From: Aegilops tauschii subsp. strangulata
Taxonomy: Eukaryota > Streptophyta > Magnoliopsida > Poales > Poaceae
Direction of reading: 5' to 3'
DNA: 64,000 nucleotides
Assembly (NCBI RefSeq): GCF_002575655.3
Contig: NC_053035.3
Coordinates: 373,403,792-373,467,791, forward strand
The notes beneath the pieces were generated by a model. It saw only the letters and a program-made list of their open reading frames with translations, searched no databases and was not told the DNA's origin. Made by a program: the position numbers and the translations under genes. Position 1 is the stretch's first letter. Each line of letters starts with the position of its first letter. Positions 12,854-23,899 of this stretch are shown here, piece after piece.

Positions 12854-14538
12854 TGTTGGGGAATGTAGTAATTTCAAAAAAATTCCTACGCACACGCAAG
12901 ATCATGGTGATGCATAGCAACGAGAGGGGAGAGTGTTGTCCACGTACCCTCGTAGACCGACAGCGGAAGCGTTATCACAACGCGGTTGATGTAGTCATAC
13001 GTCTTCACGATCCGTCCGATCAAGTACCGAACGTACGGCACCTCCGAGTTCTACCGACGCAGGGCTTCGCCTAAGTGTTGAGGGAGAGTTTCGTCAGCAC
13101 GACGGCGTGGTGACGATGATGATGTTCCACCGACGCAGGGCTTCGCCTAAGCTCTGCAACGGTATTATCGAGGTGTAATATGGTGGAGGGGGGCACCGCA
13201 CACGGCTAAGAGATCTCAAGGATCAATTGTTGTGTCTCTGGGGTGCCCCCTGCCCCCGTATATAAAGGAGCAAGGGGGAGGCAGCCGGCCAAGGGGAGAG
13301 GCGCGCCATAGGGGGGAGTCCTACTCCCACCGGGAGTAGGACTCCTCCTTTCCTTGTGGGAGTAGGAGAAGGGAAGGGGGGAGGAGAAAGAAGGAAGGGT
13401 GCGCCCTCCTTCCCTAGTCCAATTCGGACCAGACCATGGGGAGGGGTGCGGCCACCTTTTGAGGCCTTTCTCTCCTTTCCCGTATGGCCCATTAAGGCCC
13501 AATACGAATTCCCGTAACTCTCCGGTACTCCGAAAAATATCCGAATCACTCGGAACCTTTCCGAAGTCCGAATATAGTCGTCCAATATATCGATTTTTAC
13601 GTCTCAACCATTGCGAGACTCCTCGTCATATCCTCGATCTCATCCGGGACTCTGAACTCCTTCGGTACATCAAAACTCAATAAAACTGTCATCGTAACGT
13701 TAAGCGTGCGGACCGTACGGGTTCGAGAACTATGTAGACATGACCGAGACACGTCTCCGGTCAATAACCAATAGCGGGACCTGGATGCCCATATTGGCTC
13801 CCACATATTCTACGAAAATCTTTATCGGTCAGACCGCATAACAACATACGTTGTTCCCTTTGTCACCGGTATGTTACTTGCCCGAGATTTGATCGCCGGT
13901 ATCTCGATACCTAGTTCAATCTCGTTACCGGCAAGTCTCTTTACTCGTTCCGTAACACATCATCCCGCAAATAACTCATTAGTCACAATGCTTGCAAGGC
14001 TTATAGTGATGTGCATTACCGAGTGGGCCCAGAGATACCTCTCCGACAATTGGAGTGACAAATCCTAATCTCGAAATACGCCAACCCAACAAGTACCTTT
14101 GGAGACATCTGTAGAGCACCTTTATAATCACCCATTTACGTTGTGACCTTTGGTAGCACACAAAGTGTTCCTCCGGTAAACGGGAGTTGCATAATCTCAT
14201 AGTCATAGGAACATGTATAAGTCATGAAGAAAGAAATAGCAACATACTAAACGATCGAGTGCTAAGCTAACGGAATGGGTCAAGTCAATCACGTCATTCT
14301 CATAATGAGGTGATCTCGTTAATCAAATGACAACTTATGTCTATGGCTAGGAAACATAACCATCTTTGATTAACGAGCTAGTCAAGTAGAGGCATACTAG
14401 TGACACTCTGTTTGTCTATGTATTGACACATGTATTATGTTTCCGGTTAATACAATTCTAGCATGAATAATAAACATTTATCATGATATAAGGAAATATA
14501 TAATACTTTATTATTGCCTCTAGGGCATATTTCCTTCA
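12854..14538 (-). repeat. 5' LTR of Angela-2
   Basis: 1685-bp LTR with intact TG-to-CA ends. TATA sequence (plus strand TATATAAA, 13259-13266) and U3 palindrome (13314-13346) are present. Relative to the 3' LTR, about 45 bp downstream of 13052 are missing. In their place is a 23-bp copy (13053-13075) of sequence found at 13129-13151 of the same LTR. Confidence 0.93.
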
Positions 14539-14543
14539 GGAAG

Positions 14544-15120
14544 ATGCGGTTGCTTGGTCATGGGAAAAGGAGGGGCAGTTCTCGGCGCGATCTATCTATA
14601 CAACCAAGCTCATGGGACTGGAGGTGTCACCCACGGCATCATTCACATGGAAATCGAGAGCGCCTTGTAATGTCGCTTCTTTGCATGGCTCGCAATTAAG
14701 GACCGACGTTGGAATGAGGGCTATCGCATCAGGATGCTTGCCCACTATGTGATCAACATGAGGAGACCATGAACCACATGTTGATTAACTATGTTTTCGC
14801 ATGGCAAGTTTGGCACTGGTTCGGTGTAGCTACTAGGAGGCCGGAGTTTGAGACTAGGGATAATGAAACCTTGGGTGAGTGGTGCACCAGGCAAGACGAG
14901 AGGACTGATGATCAACGATCTACCAGAGCAAAGTGCTTGGTAGGTATGTGGATGATGTGGAAGCATCGGAATGATATCGTCTTCAATGGAGCATCTCCGT
15001 CCTTCAAACGGATCACGCAGCGAATCGAGGAGGAAGACAAGCTATGGAGAACGGCTGGATTATTCAGAAATGACGGGGATGGCTACGGGGTGGCAGCTCC
15101 AGTGCGGGTAGATAGCGAGT
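14544..15120 (+). pseudogene. LINE zf-RVT domain (3' half of split LINE)
   Basis: Directly after the Angela-2 target duplication one frame reads D-A-V-A-W-S-W-E-K-E-G-Q-F-S-A-R-S-I-Y, then F-T-W-K-S-R-A-P-C-N-V. This is the signature of the zf-RVT zinc-binding domain at the C terminus of plant LINE polyproteins. A later frame ends with G-M-W-M-M-W-K-H-R-N-D-I-V-F-N-G (about 14945-14990), the usual block after that domain, and terminates at 15119-15121. Several frameshifts separate the blocks. Together with 5256-5982 this reconstitutes one collinear LINE tail. Confidence 0.82.
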
Positions 15121-15648
15121 AGTCAGATTGTTTGTCTAGGGAGGTGGTGGGCAAAGACCTACTTGTAAATAACATGTAAAACTGTGGAGCTTTGGGGACT
15201 CTTCTTCCCTCCTTCTTCAATGATTTTGAGAGAAAAGATGTTGCCAAGGATGACACTATGGTAGATATGGTATTGGCAAGTGAATCAAAACATGTGTAGT
15301 ATTCTAGTTTGCAAGTATGTAGGTGTGGTAGTGTGTTAAACTCCATGGTATGTTATGAGCTTGAAGATCAATTGTAGGGTGGTGTGTTGAACTTCATGGT
15401 CCATGTGTACTATTCTTACTGTCCATGCATAGTGACCTTTCTTACTGTCCATGTGTAGTGGGTAAACTAGTCCCGGCGCTAATGCTTGTAGGACATGAGC
15501 ACACATGAGTTTAATATGGCCATTGTCTTGTCTGAGAGCCAATTTCCGTTGTCCTATATTGAGGACTCCCAATCTATGACCAAGGAGTATATGCCTCTGA
15601 ATTCATATGAGATCAAGGGGTCTACTAGGCATCCATCATTTGTACCTA
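15121..15648 (+). other. Probable LINE 3' untranslated tail, no gene seen
   Basis: AT-rich sequence without a supported gene. A short local repeat is visible at 15410-15465, where cttactgtccatg occurs twice about 25 bases apart. No clear poly(A) tail marks the LINE end, so its boundary is uncertain. Confidence 0.4.
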
Positions 15649-15805
15649 CTCCCTTCATTCCTAAATATAAGCCATTTTAGAGATTTCAATATGGACTACA
15701 TACGAAGCAAAATGGGTGAATCTACACTCTAAAGTAAGTCTATATACATTTGTATTTAATCCATATTGAAATATCTAAAAGGCTTATATTTAGAAACGGA
15801 GGGAG
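15649..15805. mobile_element. Stowaway (Tc1/Mariner-type) MITE, 157 bp
   Basis: The element starts CTCCCTTCATTCCTAAATAT and ends with the inverted equivalent (plus strand tagaaacggagggag), flanked by TA on both sides (15647-15648 and 15806-15807). The terminal inverted repeats extend deep into the element, with tttcaatatgga near the left and tccatattgaaa near the right, so the whole unit folds into a long hairpin. It has no coding capacity. Confidence 0.9.
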
Positions 15806-15879
15806 TACAACATATGTGTTGGATGTGCCTAATGTTTGCTGCTGCACATAAGGCAGTCATCAAGGCTAGGAAGGAAAAG

Positions 15880-16790
15880 AAGGTTGGGGGACTCGATGAA
15901 ATGTCAGTCGTTCCTATCCATCTGTCTGCTTAACAATATGTGTGATATCATAGCCGGTGGGTGAAACTGGCAAGGGCTTAAAGGACGTGCACTTGAACTC
16001 TGTTGCCAAGTAGGTATTCGAGTTCTGTTGCCAAGAGGTCACCTCAACCAAGGTCCACAACCACCTCAGAAAGTGGAAAGCTAGATGGATCCAAGCATTC
16101 TAGCTCATAGACCTTAGCGGCACTTCATGGGATCAAGACAACTACACGATCTTGTTGGAGAAGGCAGAGCACTACCAAGGCCACACCGTGGTTAGCTGAC
16201 ATATCACTTGTTTAAGCTTGACTAACATGCCAATCACACATAACCACATTGTGTTTCTTTCTTAGGACCACCCCAAGGGAGCAGACTTCCTCTACACACC
16301 AATCTAGAACTAGTCACGGATGCAACAAATCTTCTTCTTTGGGCCGGCAACCGACAAGCATACAACGGGCTCCAGTGATCCACTTGGTTCGCCTATGTCT
16401 GAATATCTAGACACCCAGGACTCAAAGACCGTCGTCATTGATGGTCCTGTTAAGGGTGGTGATCACGTTCATGTGTTTGATAGGAAGAGGAAGTGGGTAG
16501 CTTGATGGAGGAGTTGAGCGTCTTCAGCAACATGACTCCTGCCAGCAAGGAGGTGACAACTGGCATTAGAGAGACCAAGCCAATTGAGGTCCACCGTGAC
16601 TTGTACATCACATATTGGAGCAAGGTGGCTTCTGCCTGGAGGCTCTGATAGCTGCTTTTAGCCACCTGCTGGACAACAAGGCACATGGTGTTGGGTTTTT
16701 TTTGCCATGGCAGATGCTCTTATGGCACTCTGGCTCAGAACCTGGCTGGGCAAACACTATTACTAGTGTTGTTTCTAGTGGTGGTGGTGA
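15880..16790 (+). pseudogene. Myb/SANT-like domain protein remnant (Harbinger ORF1-like)
   Basis: Plus-strand fragments in order resemble the grass Myb/SANT-like (Myb_DNA-bind_3) proteins often associated with PIF/Harbinger elements. 15988-16195 reads K-D-V-H-L-N-S-V-A-K, then V-H-N-H-L-R-K-W-K-A-R-W, then D-L-S-G-T-S-W-D and E-H-Y-Q-G-H. After an intron-like gap, 16262 onward reads D-H-P-K-G-A-D-F-L and F-G-P-A-T-D-K-H-T-T-G-S-S-D-P-L-G-S-P. 16590-16700 carries A-L-I-A-A-F-S-H-L-L-D-N-K-A-H-G-V. In-frame stops (for example TAG in V-A-K-stop-V-F-E near 16016) and frameshifts make it non-functional. The family assignment comes from remembered homologues and was not searched. Confidence 0.65.
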
Positions 16791-17144
16791 TGGCGTGCAT
16801 GATGATCAATGACGATGTATATTTTTGGTAGAGAGGGCTTGAAAATTGTTGCCAGCATGTATGTTTTTGATGAGCTGGTATATATACAAACCCCTCATGA
16901 TGATGGCGAACTTGCGATGGTAGGATTACACCCTCTCTTTGGATGTGGTGGTAGGATGACACCATTGTAGCTAGGATGAACTTGTTATGCCTTTATGATC
17001 ACGCATGCCTAACTTTCTTATGTTCCATGTGGTGTGTCTTCCTTTGCTTGCTGCTTGAATTGTTGCTCTTCTATCATGCTAGGCAAAGAGGTATCTGGTG
17101 TACAGAGGGAGCATTCCAGGGGTTTACAAACTCATGGTAAACAT
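16791..17144. other. No recognised feature
   Basis: About 350 bases between the Myb/SANT remnant and a copia LTR fragment. I see no coding pattern, terminal repeats or RNA gene here. Confidence 0.4.
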
Positions 17145-18312
17145 TGTAGGAGATACGCCCTAGAGGCAACAGTAATAGTTATTATTTATCTCGAAGTTCA
17201 TAACTAATGTTTACATTTTGTGCCATAACTGCAATGCTTCTCGAATATGCAATAACCATGAGGCTCAGAGGGAAACTCATCCACACATGTGGAATAATAA
17301 ACGGTAAAATAGATTCCTGGTCTCCCCCCTAAGAATAGCTCAAGTGTTGCATGGTGGTTCCATTTTCCTAATCATGGGCATGTCAATAATAGTAACTTTG
17401 AGGAAACAATGTTAGAATAATATTTGTGTTGAGTAGACCCAGATTGATTTTTATTGCCATGACATACTATTGTCGCATGTTATTAGTTGAAGCAAAAGAA
17501 AGTTAACCATTTGGATAATTCCTTAGATCTTGAAAGTATCGAGTTCCTTCATACTTGCTCCATGCACTTTGGGGCTTGTCAAACGTCATCCCTAACAGGG
17601 TGGCAATTACGGCATCTTATGGGTCACAAAAAAGTATGAGAAGAGACTTGCTAGCTCAAGACTGGGATTTGCTCATCTGTCATTGGAGAGATATTTTTAG
17701 GTCCCTCTCGGTGTGACAGTATGCATCATCGTTTGACCAGACGTAACGCGATTTGATCATGGGGATGCCGAAACATGGGAACGAGAAAAGATAACAAAAC
17801 CGATCATAAGGAAACTGGCTTAGTGAACAAGTTATTAATTCGCGGGGATGATGATAAAGCAACAGGAATAACACACTGAAACTAAAGGTTTACTCGAATA
17901 TCCATTTGTGCGGGTATAGGGATCAATATGGATGTACATGGTTCCGCTATTGATCATTGATAGTAAGATGATCCGGTCATGTCTATACACCACCGAACAT
18001 ACAGGGTCACACTCTTAAGGGTCATCTATCTGCTGAGTACCAAGTTAGGAGTCTTAGAGAAAGTCGCCAAAAAGTTTCAGAGACAAAAATGGAAGTGTTT
18101 CGGAATAATCAGAAAAGTTCCAGGGGAAACCATCAAGCTAGAAAAGTTTCAAAATGCGTACGGAATTTTATTGGAGGGTTGAAATGTTCGGGGCCTACAA
18201 TAATTTTCGGAGAGCCCCGAGGAGTTGCTCCCACCTGGGGGACAACATCTCCATTTTTGTGGTGGCCGTTTTTAAGAGGTGCCCCTCTAGGGGGCAGCCC
18301 CCTTTTGGTGGG
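17145..18312 (+). repeat. Diverged Ty1/copia LTR fragment
   Basis: It begins TGTAGGAGATACGCCCTAGA, followed by aggcaacagtaatagttatt, the same opening plan as the Angela/BARE/WIS LTR group (TG..GGA-ATATGCCCTAGAGGCAATAATAA). Later landmarks are an LTR-like 'gttccgctattgatcattgat' block near 17941-17961 and a GC-rich stretch near 18200-18310 that corresponds to the U3/TATA-proximal zone. No matching end, primer site or internal region follows. The right boundary near 18312 is approximate. Confidence 0.65.
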
Positions 18313-19003
18313 ATGATGTTGGGACCCGTGAAGTAAAGGTGCGGTCGCCGATGAGGAAGAGTAGAACATGAGAGACGGGGTGGCCCACTTGGGACTCGAG
18401 GCACATGCCCTACTCATCCTCATCATAGTTCGCGACATGTTAGTCGCTGATGGACACATGGTCCAAAACGGGCCATAGGACGCGCACATGAAAGTTCATT
18501 GGTGGTGCATGGGACGAGTAGCTGGTGGTGTTCTCTTCTGCAATCGCTTGCGCCGCCTCCGCATTGGCCGCGACAGCGTCCGGCTACTCTAAGACATCAT
18601 TGCGAGTGACGGCTTGAGAGCCCGCAGCTCGGTTAGAAAGTTGGGGTTCGCCGCGACCATGGCCCCCACCGCTTCCTCGCTCGTGCGCTCGTCGTAGATT
18701 TGGCCCTCCACCAGCAGGTGATGCTCGAGGAGGAATAAGTTCTACTGCTGCTCCTCCCACACAAGTCGGAACACCGACATAGGCGCCGCCACAGGCAGCT
18801 CCTTTGCCATGGTGGCCTTGAATTGTGCCTGCTCCATGGTCAAGCTAGCATGCATGGAACGGTGCGGGTGCCAGCGCCGAGTCTAGTCTGAGCCCGTCTC
18901 CATCGTGGGGTCGTCGTCGTCAGAGACCTTTGGTGGGTTGGCCAGCATGTCAGCCTCTATTCGCTTGGCACACCGACCCTACCAAGTGGCCGCAAGGGTG
19001 GCC
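18313..19003 (-). other. Unidentified GC-rich, coding-like sequence (left part)
   Basis: Markedly GC-rich compared with the retrotransposon next to it. On the minus strand it gives gene-like stretches, for example M-E-Q-A-Q-F-K-A-T-M-A-K-E-L-P near 18790-18840, then V-F-R-L-V-W-E-E-Q-Q and E-E-A-V-G-A-M-V-A-A-N-P near 18650-18680. In-frame stops interrupt these. I do not recognise the family. The sequence continues at 25483-25553 after the gypsy insertion. It could be a gene fragment or the coding part of a DNA transposon. Confidence 0.4.
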
Positions 19004-20567
19004 TGATGTCTGCTAGAACTACGTCGGTATTTCCCCAAAGAGGAAGGGATGATGCAGCACAACGACGGTAGGTATTTCCCTCAGTGATGAGACCAAGGTT
19101 ATGAAACCAGTAGGAGAACCAAGCAACACTACGTAAACAACACCTGCACACAACTAACAAATACTCGCAACCCGACGTGTTAAAGGGGTTGTCAATCCCT
19201 TTCGGATAACAGCGCAAGAAATTGGCAAATGGATGTGAGAAAGTTGTAAATATTGATAGATCAAACGCCAAATAAAATAAATTGCAGCAAGGTATTTTTG
19301 TATTTTTTGTTTAATAGATCTGAACATAAAAGCAAAGGAAAATAGATCGCAAAGGAAAATATAATAAAGAAGAGACCCGGGGTCCGTAGATTTCACTAGT
19401 GGCTTCTCTCGAGAGAAAATAGCAGACGGTGGGTGAACAAATTACTGTTGGGCAATTGATAGAACTTCAAATAATCATGACGATATCCAGGCAATGATCA
19501 TTATATAGGCATCACATCCAAGATTAGTAGACTGACTCCTGCCTGCATCTACTACTATTACTCCACACATCGACCGCTATCCAGCATGCATCTAGTGTAT
19601 TAAGTTCATGGAGAAACGGAGTAATGCAATACGAACGATGACATGATGTAGACAAGATATATTTATGAAGAAATAGACCCCATCTTGTTATCCTTAATAG
19701 CAACGATACATACGTGTTGGTTCCCCTTCTGTTATTGGGATCAAGCACCGTAAGATCGAACCCATTACAAAGCACCTCTTCTCATTACAAGATAAATAGA
19801 TCAAGTTGGCCAAACAAAACCCAAATATTGGAGAAGAAATATGAGGCTATAATCAATCATGCATATAAGAGATCAAAGAAGACTCAAATAACTTTCATGG
19901 ATAAAAAGATAGATCCGATCATAAACTCAAAGTTCATCGGATCCCAACAAATACACCGCAAAAAGAGTCACATCATATGGATCTCCAAGAGACCATTGTA
20001 TTGAGAATCAAACGAGAGAGAGGAAGCCATCTAGCTACTAACTACGGACCCGTAGGTCTACAAAGAACAACTCACGCATCATCGGAGAGGCACCAACGAA
20101 CATGATGAACCCCTCCGTGATGGTGTCTAGATTGGATCTGGTGGTTTCAGGAACTTGCGGCAGCTGGAATTGATTTTCATTGACTCCCCTAAGGTTTCTG
20201 GAATATTGGGGTATTAATAGAGTAAAGAGGCGGTCCGGGGGGCACCCGGGGTGGGCACAACCCACCAGGGCAAGCCTGGGCCTCCAGTCGCACCCTGGTG
20301 GGTTGTGCTCCCCACGGAGCACCCCCCAGGCGCTTCTCCGGCCCACTGGATGTCTTCTGGTCCAAAAAGATCCACAAAAAGTTTCGCTGCGTTTGGACTC
20401 CGCTTGGTATTGATGTAAAAAACATGCAAAAAACAGCAACTGGCACTTGGCACTATGTCAATAGGTTGGTGCCCAAAAATGACTATAAAATGATTATAAA
20501 ACATCCAAGAATGATAATATAACAGCATGGAACAATCAAAAATTGTAGATAAGTTGGAGACGTATCA
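19004..20567 (-). repeat. 3' LTR of the 19-25 kb gypsy element
   Basis: 1564 bp, ending on the coding strand with the complement of TGATGTCTGC (19004) and beginning TGATACGTCTCC (20567). It contains an inverted repeat around 20250-20312 (acaacccaccaggg versus ccctggtgggttgt). Its TATA-equivalent at 20209-20220 reads tattaat where the other LTR has tatttat. Confidence 0.92.
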
Positions 20568-21929
20568 GCATCCCCAAGCTTAATCCTGCTCGTCCTCGAG
20601 TAGCTAAATGATAAAAACAGAATTTTTGATGTGGAATGCTGCCTAACATGTCATCTCATATTATTTTCTTTATAGAATGGACATTTGGACTTTTATATGG
20701 TTCAAAGCAATAGTCTAGTTTTGACATGAGACTTAAATACTCAAGCATACCAACAAGCAACCATGTCTTTCAAAATATCAATGCTAAAATAAGTTCTCCC
20801 TAGCCCATCATACTCAATCATTGATCCATTCATGAAACACATTCGCATATTAGCTACACCCAATGCTCAAGTACGATCATAGTGCGCCCTAGTTGGTGCT
20901 TTATAAGAGAAGATGGAGACTCAAATTGAAATGAAAAAATGCATAAAGTAAAAGAAAGGCCCTTCGCAGAGGGAAGTAGGGATTTGTAGAGGTGCCAGAA
21001 CTCAAAGCGAAAAACTTAGAGATAAAAAAATTACAGGCATACTTTTCCCACCAACGAAAACGACTTAGAGTTCCCCACACTTTCCATGCTAGATATATCA
21101 TAGGCGGTTCCCAAACAGAAAATAAAGTTTATTCCTTTTGCCACCATACTTTCACTTTCCATGGCTAACCGTATCCACGGTGCCTTCCATACCAACACTT
21201 TCCAAGGAATTTATTATTTGACAACATAAAGTAAATTCATTTTTTTCATTTCGGGACTGGGCATCCCTACTACCTTTTCCTTATTCTCGTGCAATGACAA
21301 GTGAGTAAACACTCATCGTGAGAATAACACATCTAGGATGGAAAATATCGGCCACCCCTCATCGCCTCGCGAGCGTACGAGCACACAAAAGAGACATTTA
21401 TTTTGAATATTAGAGATGGCACATACAAATTTGCTTAGAACGGCAAAAGAATACGACATATAGGTAGGTATAGTGGACTCATGTTGCAAAACTGGTTTAA
21501 AGGATTTTGGATGCACAAGTAGTAATCATACTTAGTGCAAAATGAAGGCTAGCAAAAGATTGAGAAGCGACCAACCAAGAAACAAATAATCTCATAAGCG
21601 AGCATTGAGCATAATTAACACCGAATAATGCACCACAAGTAGGATGTAATTTCATTGCATAACTATTGACTTTCGTGCTTACATAGGGTATCACAAACCT
21701 GAACACCAATATTCTTACTAAAACATAATTACTCATCAACATGACTCACATATCACATCATCATACCTCGAAACCATTACAAGGAATCAAGTTTATTTTG
21801 TCCACTATCTTCATGAAAGTTTTTATTATATCCTTCTTGGATATCTATCACTTTGGAACTAATTTTCATGTGTTGCTTCTGATAAGCTCAAACAAATATA
21901 AGTGAAGATCATGAGCATAATATTTCTTT

Positions 21930-22120
21930 CTCTCAAATTAATTTAAGTGGAGCAAGAGAGGATTTCTTTAAAAAATCTAACTCTCAAATAAATCTGAGTG
22001 AAGCAAGAGAGCATTTCTTCAAAAATACTAAAGCACACCGTGCTCAAAAAGATATAAGTGAAGCACTAGAGCAATTCCATAGCTCATAAAGATTTAAGTG
22101 AAGCATAGAGAGCAATTCTA
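21930..22120. repeat. Degenerate tandem repeats in gypsy internal region
   Basis: About four imperfect units of 45-60 bp share the core 'taagtg(a/g)agca..agagca' (for example near 21945, 21998, 22055 and 22095). Related units occur at 30050-30190 in the neighbouring gypsy element. They are non-coding in all frames inspected. Confidence 0.65.
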
Positions 22121-22970
22121 AGGATTCAAGACTTAAAATAAAAAGAAAAACAAGCAAAGACTCATATCATACAAGACGCTCCAAGCAAAACTCATAGTAT
22201 GTGACGAATAAAAATATAGCTTCGAGTAAAATACCGATGGTCGTTAGAAGAAAGAGGGGATGCCACTCAGGGCATCCCCAAGCTTAGTTGCTTGATTCTC
22301 TTTGGATAATAGCTTCGGATTCCATGGGCATCCCCAAGCTTAGGCTCTTCATACTCATTATTCCTTCATCCATCGTAACATTACCCAAAACTTGAAAACT
22401 TCAATCACACAAAACTCAACAAAACCTTCATGAGATCCGTTAGTATAAGAAAACAAGTCACTACTATAAGTACTGTTGAAAACCAATTAATATTATATTC
22501 TTGCATTATATCTACTATATTCCAACTTTTCTATGGAAAAAACTCATCAAAGAAAACCATAGAATCGTCAAAACAAGCACACAACGCAAAGAAAACAGAA
22601 TCTGTCAAAAACAGAACAGTCTGTAGCAATCTGGATATTTCGAATACTTCTGTAACTCCAAAAATTCTGAAAATTTAGGACAACCTGGTCAATTTGTATA
22701 TTAATCTTCTGCAAAAAGAATTGGTATTGTATCACGCTTCTGTTAAAAATTAGAATTATTTTCGTGAGCGCAAAAGTTTTTGTTTTTCAGCAAGATCAAA
22801 CAACTATCACCCAAGAAGATCCTAAAGGCCTTACTTGGCACAAACACTAATTAAAACACAAAAAACACAATCATAATAGTAGCATAATTGTGCAAACACT
22901 CAAGAACAGAAAGCAAAAAAGCAAAAATCAATTTTATTCATTGGGTTGCCTCCCAGCAAGCGATATTGTT

Positions 22971-23698
22971 TCACGCCCCTAGCAAGGCGTAAGGCAATCT
23001 AAATTTTGTCATCCTTGTTCTTGATTTCCTTAGATGTGTTTTGTCATGGGGTTTTGTAAAAACAACATAAAACATATTATCCATAGAAACTTTAGCATTA
23101 TTAAGTTCCTCATCATCATAACCCCTTTGATTTTCGGCAACAATCCAAGAATAATGTTGATTAACATTATTGAAAACTTGTTGGATTACATCTAGAATGG
23201 GGACTTCCTTTTTAAGATTCTCATCAAAGATTTTATCATCCCCAAGCAAATGTCTTAACGCATAATCACTATTGTAAAGAATTTCATCTATCACGGGCTT
23301 TTCACGATTCATACCATAAAAATCAAAGATTTCCCTAGCTTCCCGTATTATGTAGTCAAATTCATTCATAAGAACGAGAGTGGCCAACTTTTTAGCCTTA
23401 GGATTCTTTATAATGGGAAGCTCAAAAACAATCTTTGCAAAGTAGGATGAGTACGGATAAATTTACTTTCAAGTTTCAGAACTAGTGCTGAAATAGCATC
23501 TGCATAAGATCTAGTATTTCTAAGTATAGGAGCATCATTAAGACTTAGATTTCCAACACAATTGAAAAATTCTTGGATACGTTCTTTTCGCATAACATTC
23601 CCTTGCCCCAAGATAGAAGTTTTAGCATCCAGATTGTCCGTACGTCCAATCTTAGGAGTTAGGCCATCAACTGTTGCTGCCATACCAAAATCACTCAT
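22971..23698 (-). pseudogene. Gag-like protein of non-autonomous gypsy element, frameshifted
   Basis: Reading starts at the ATG at 23698 (M-S-D-F-G-M-A-A-T-V-D-G-L). It runs about 97 residues to near 23408, including I-Q-E-F-F-N-C-V-G-N-L-S-L-N-D-A-P. The same protein continues in another frame from 23387 (M-A-T-L-V-L-M-N-E-F-D-Y-I-I-R-E-A) to a stop at 22971. The break lies around 23390-23430. No zinc knuckle, protease or polymerase motif is visible. The position just inside the primer site fits gag, but assignment rests on position, not on a recognised domain. Confidence 0.6.
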
Positions 23699-23870
23699 GA
23701 TTGCAAGCAAAGGATAGATCTGACGAGAAAACGGCAAACGAAAAACAGGGCGAGTAAAACGGCAAATTTTTGTGAAGTGGGGAAGAGGAAAACGAGAGGC
23801 AAATGGAAAATAATGTAATTGTGAGGAGATGAGATTTGTGATTAGGAACCTGGTAGATGTTGATGATGTC

Positions 23871-23888
23871 TCCCCGGCAACGGCGCCA
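23871..23888 (-). other. Primer binding site (tRNA-Asp type)
   Basis: The minus strand reads TGGCGCCGTTGCCGGGGA, complementary to the 3' end of plant tRNA-Asp. It lies 11 bases inside the 5' LTR that starts at 23900, and marks this LTR as the 5' one. Confidence 0.88.
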
Positions 23889-23899
23889 GAAATTCCTTT

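Larger units (their letters stand above)
5983..14538 (-). mobile_element. Full-length Angela-type Ty1/copia retrotransposon (Angela-2)
   Basis: Complete minus-strand element of 8556 bp with both LTRs (5983-7692 and 12854-14538), primer site, leader, a degraded coding region and polypurine tract. It is flanked by a perfect 5-bp target duplication GGAAG (5978-5982 and 14539-14543). The host is the plus-strand LINE, which resumes at 14544 in the zf-RVT domain. By eye the LTRs differ at only a small percentage of positions, yet the internal coding region is far more decayed than Angela-3. This suggests a defective copy mobilised by proteins of another element. Confidence 0.95.
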
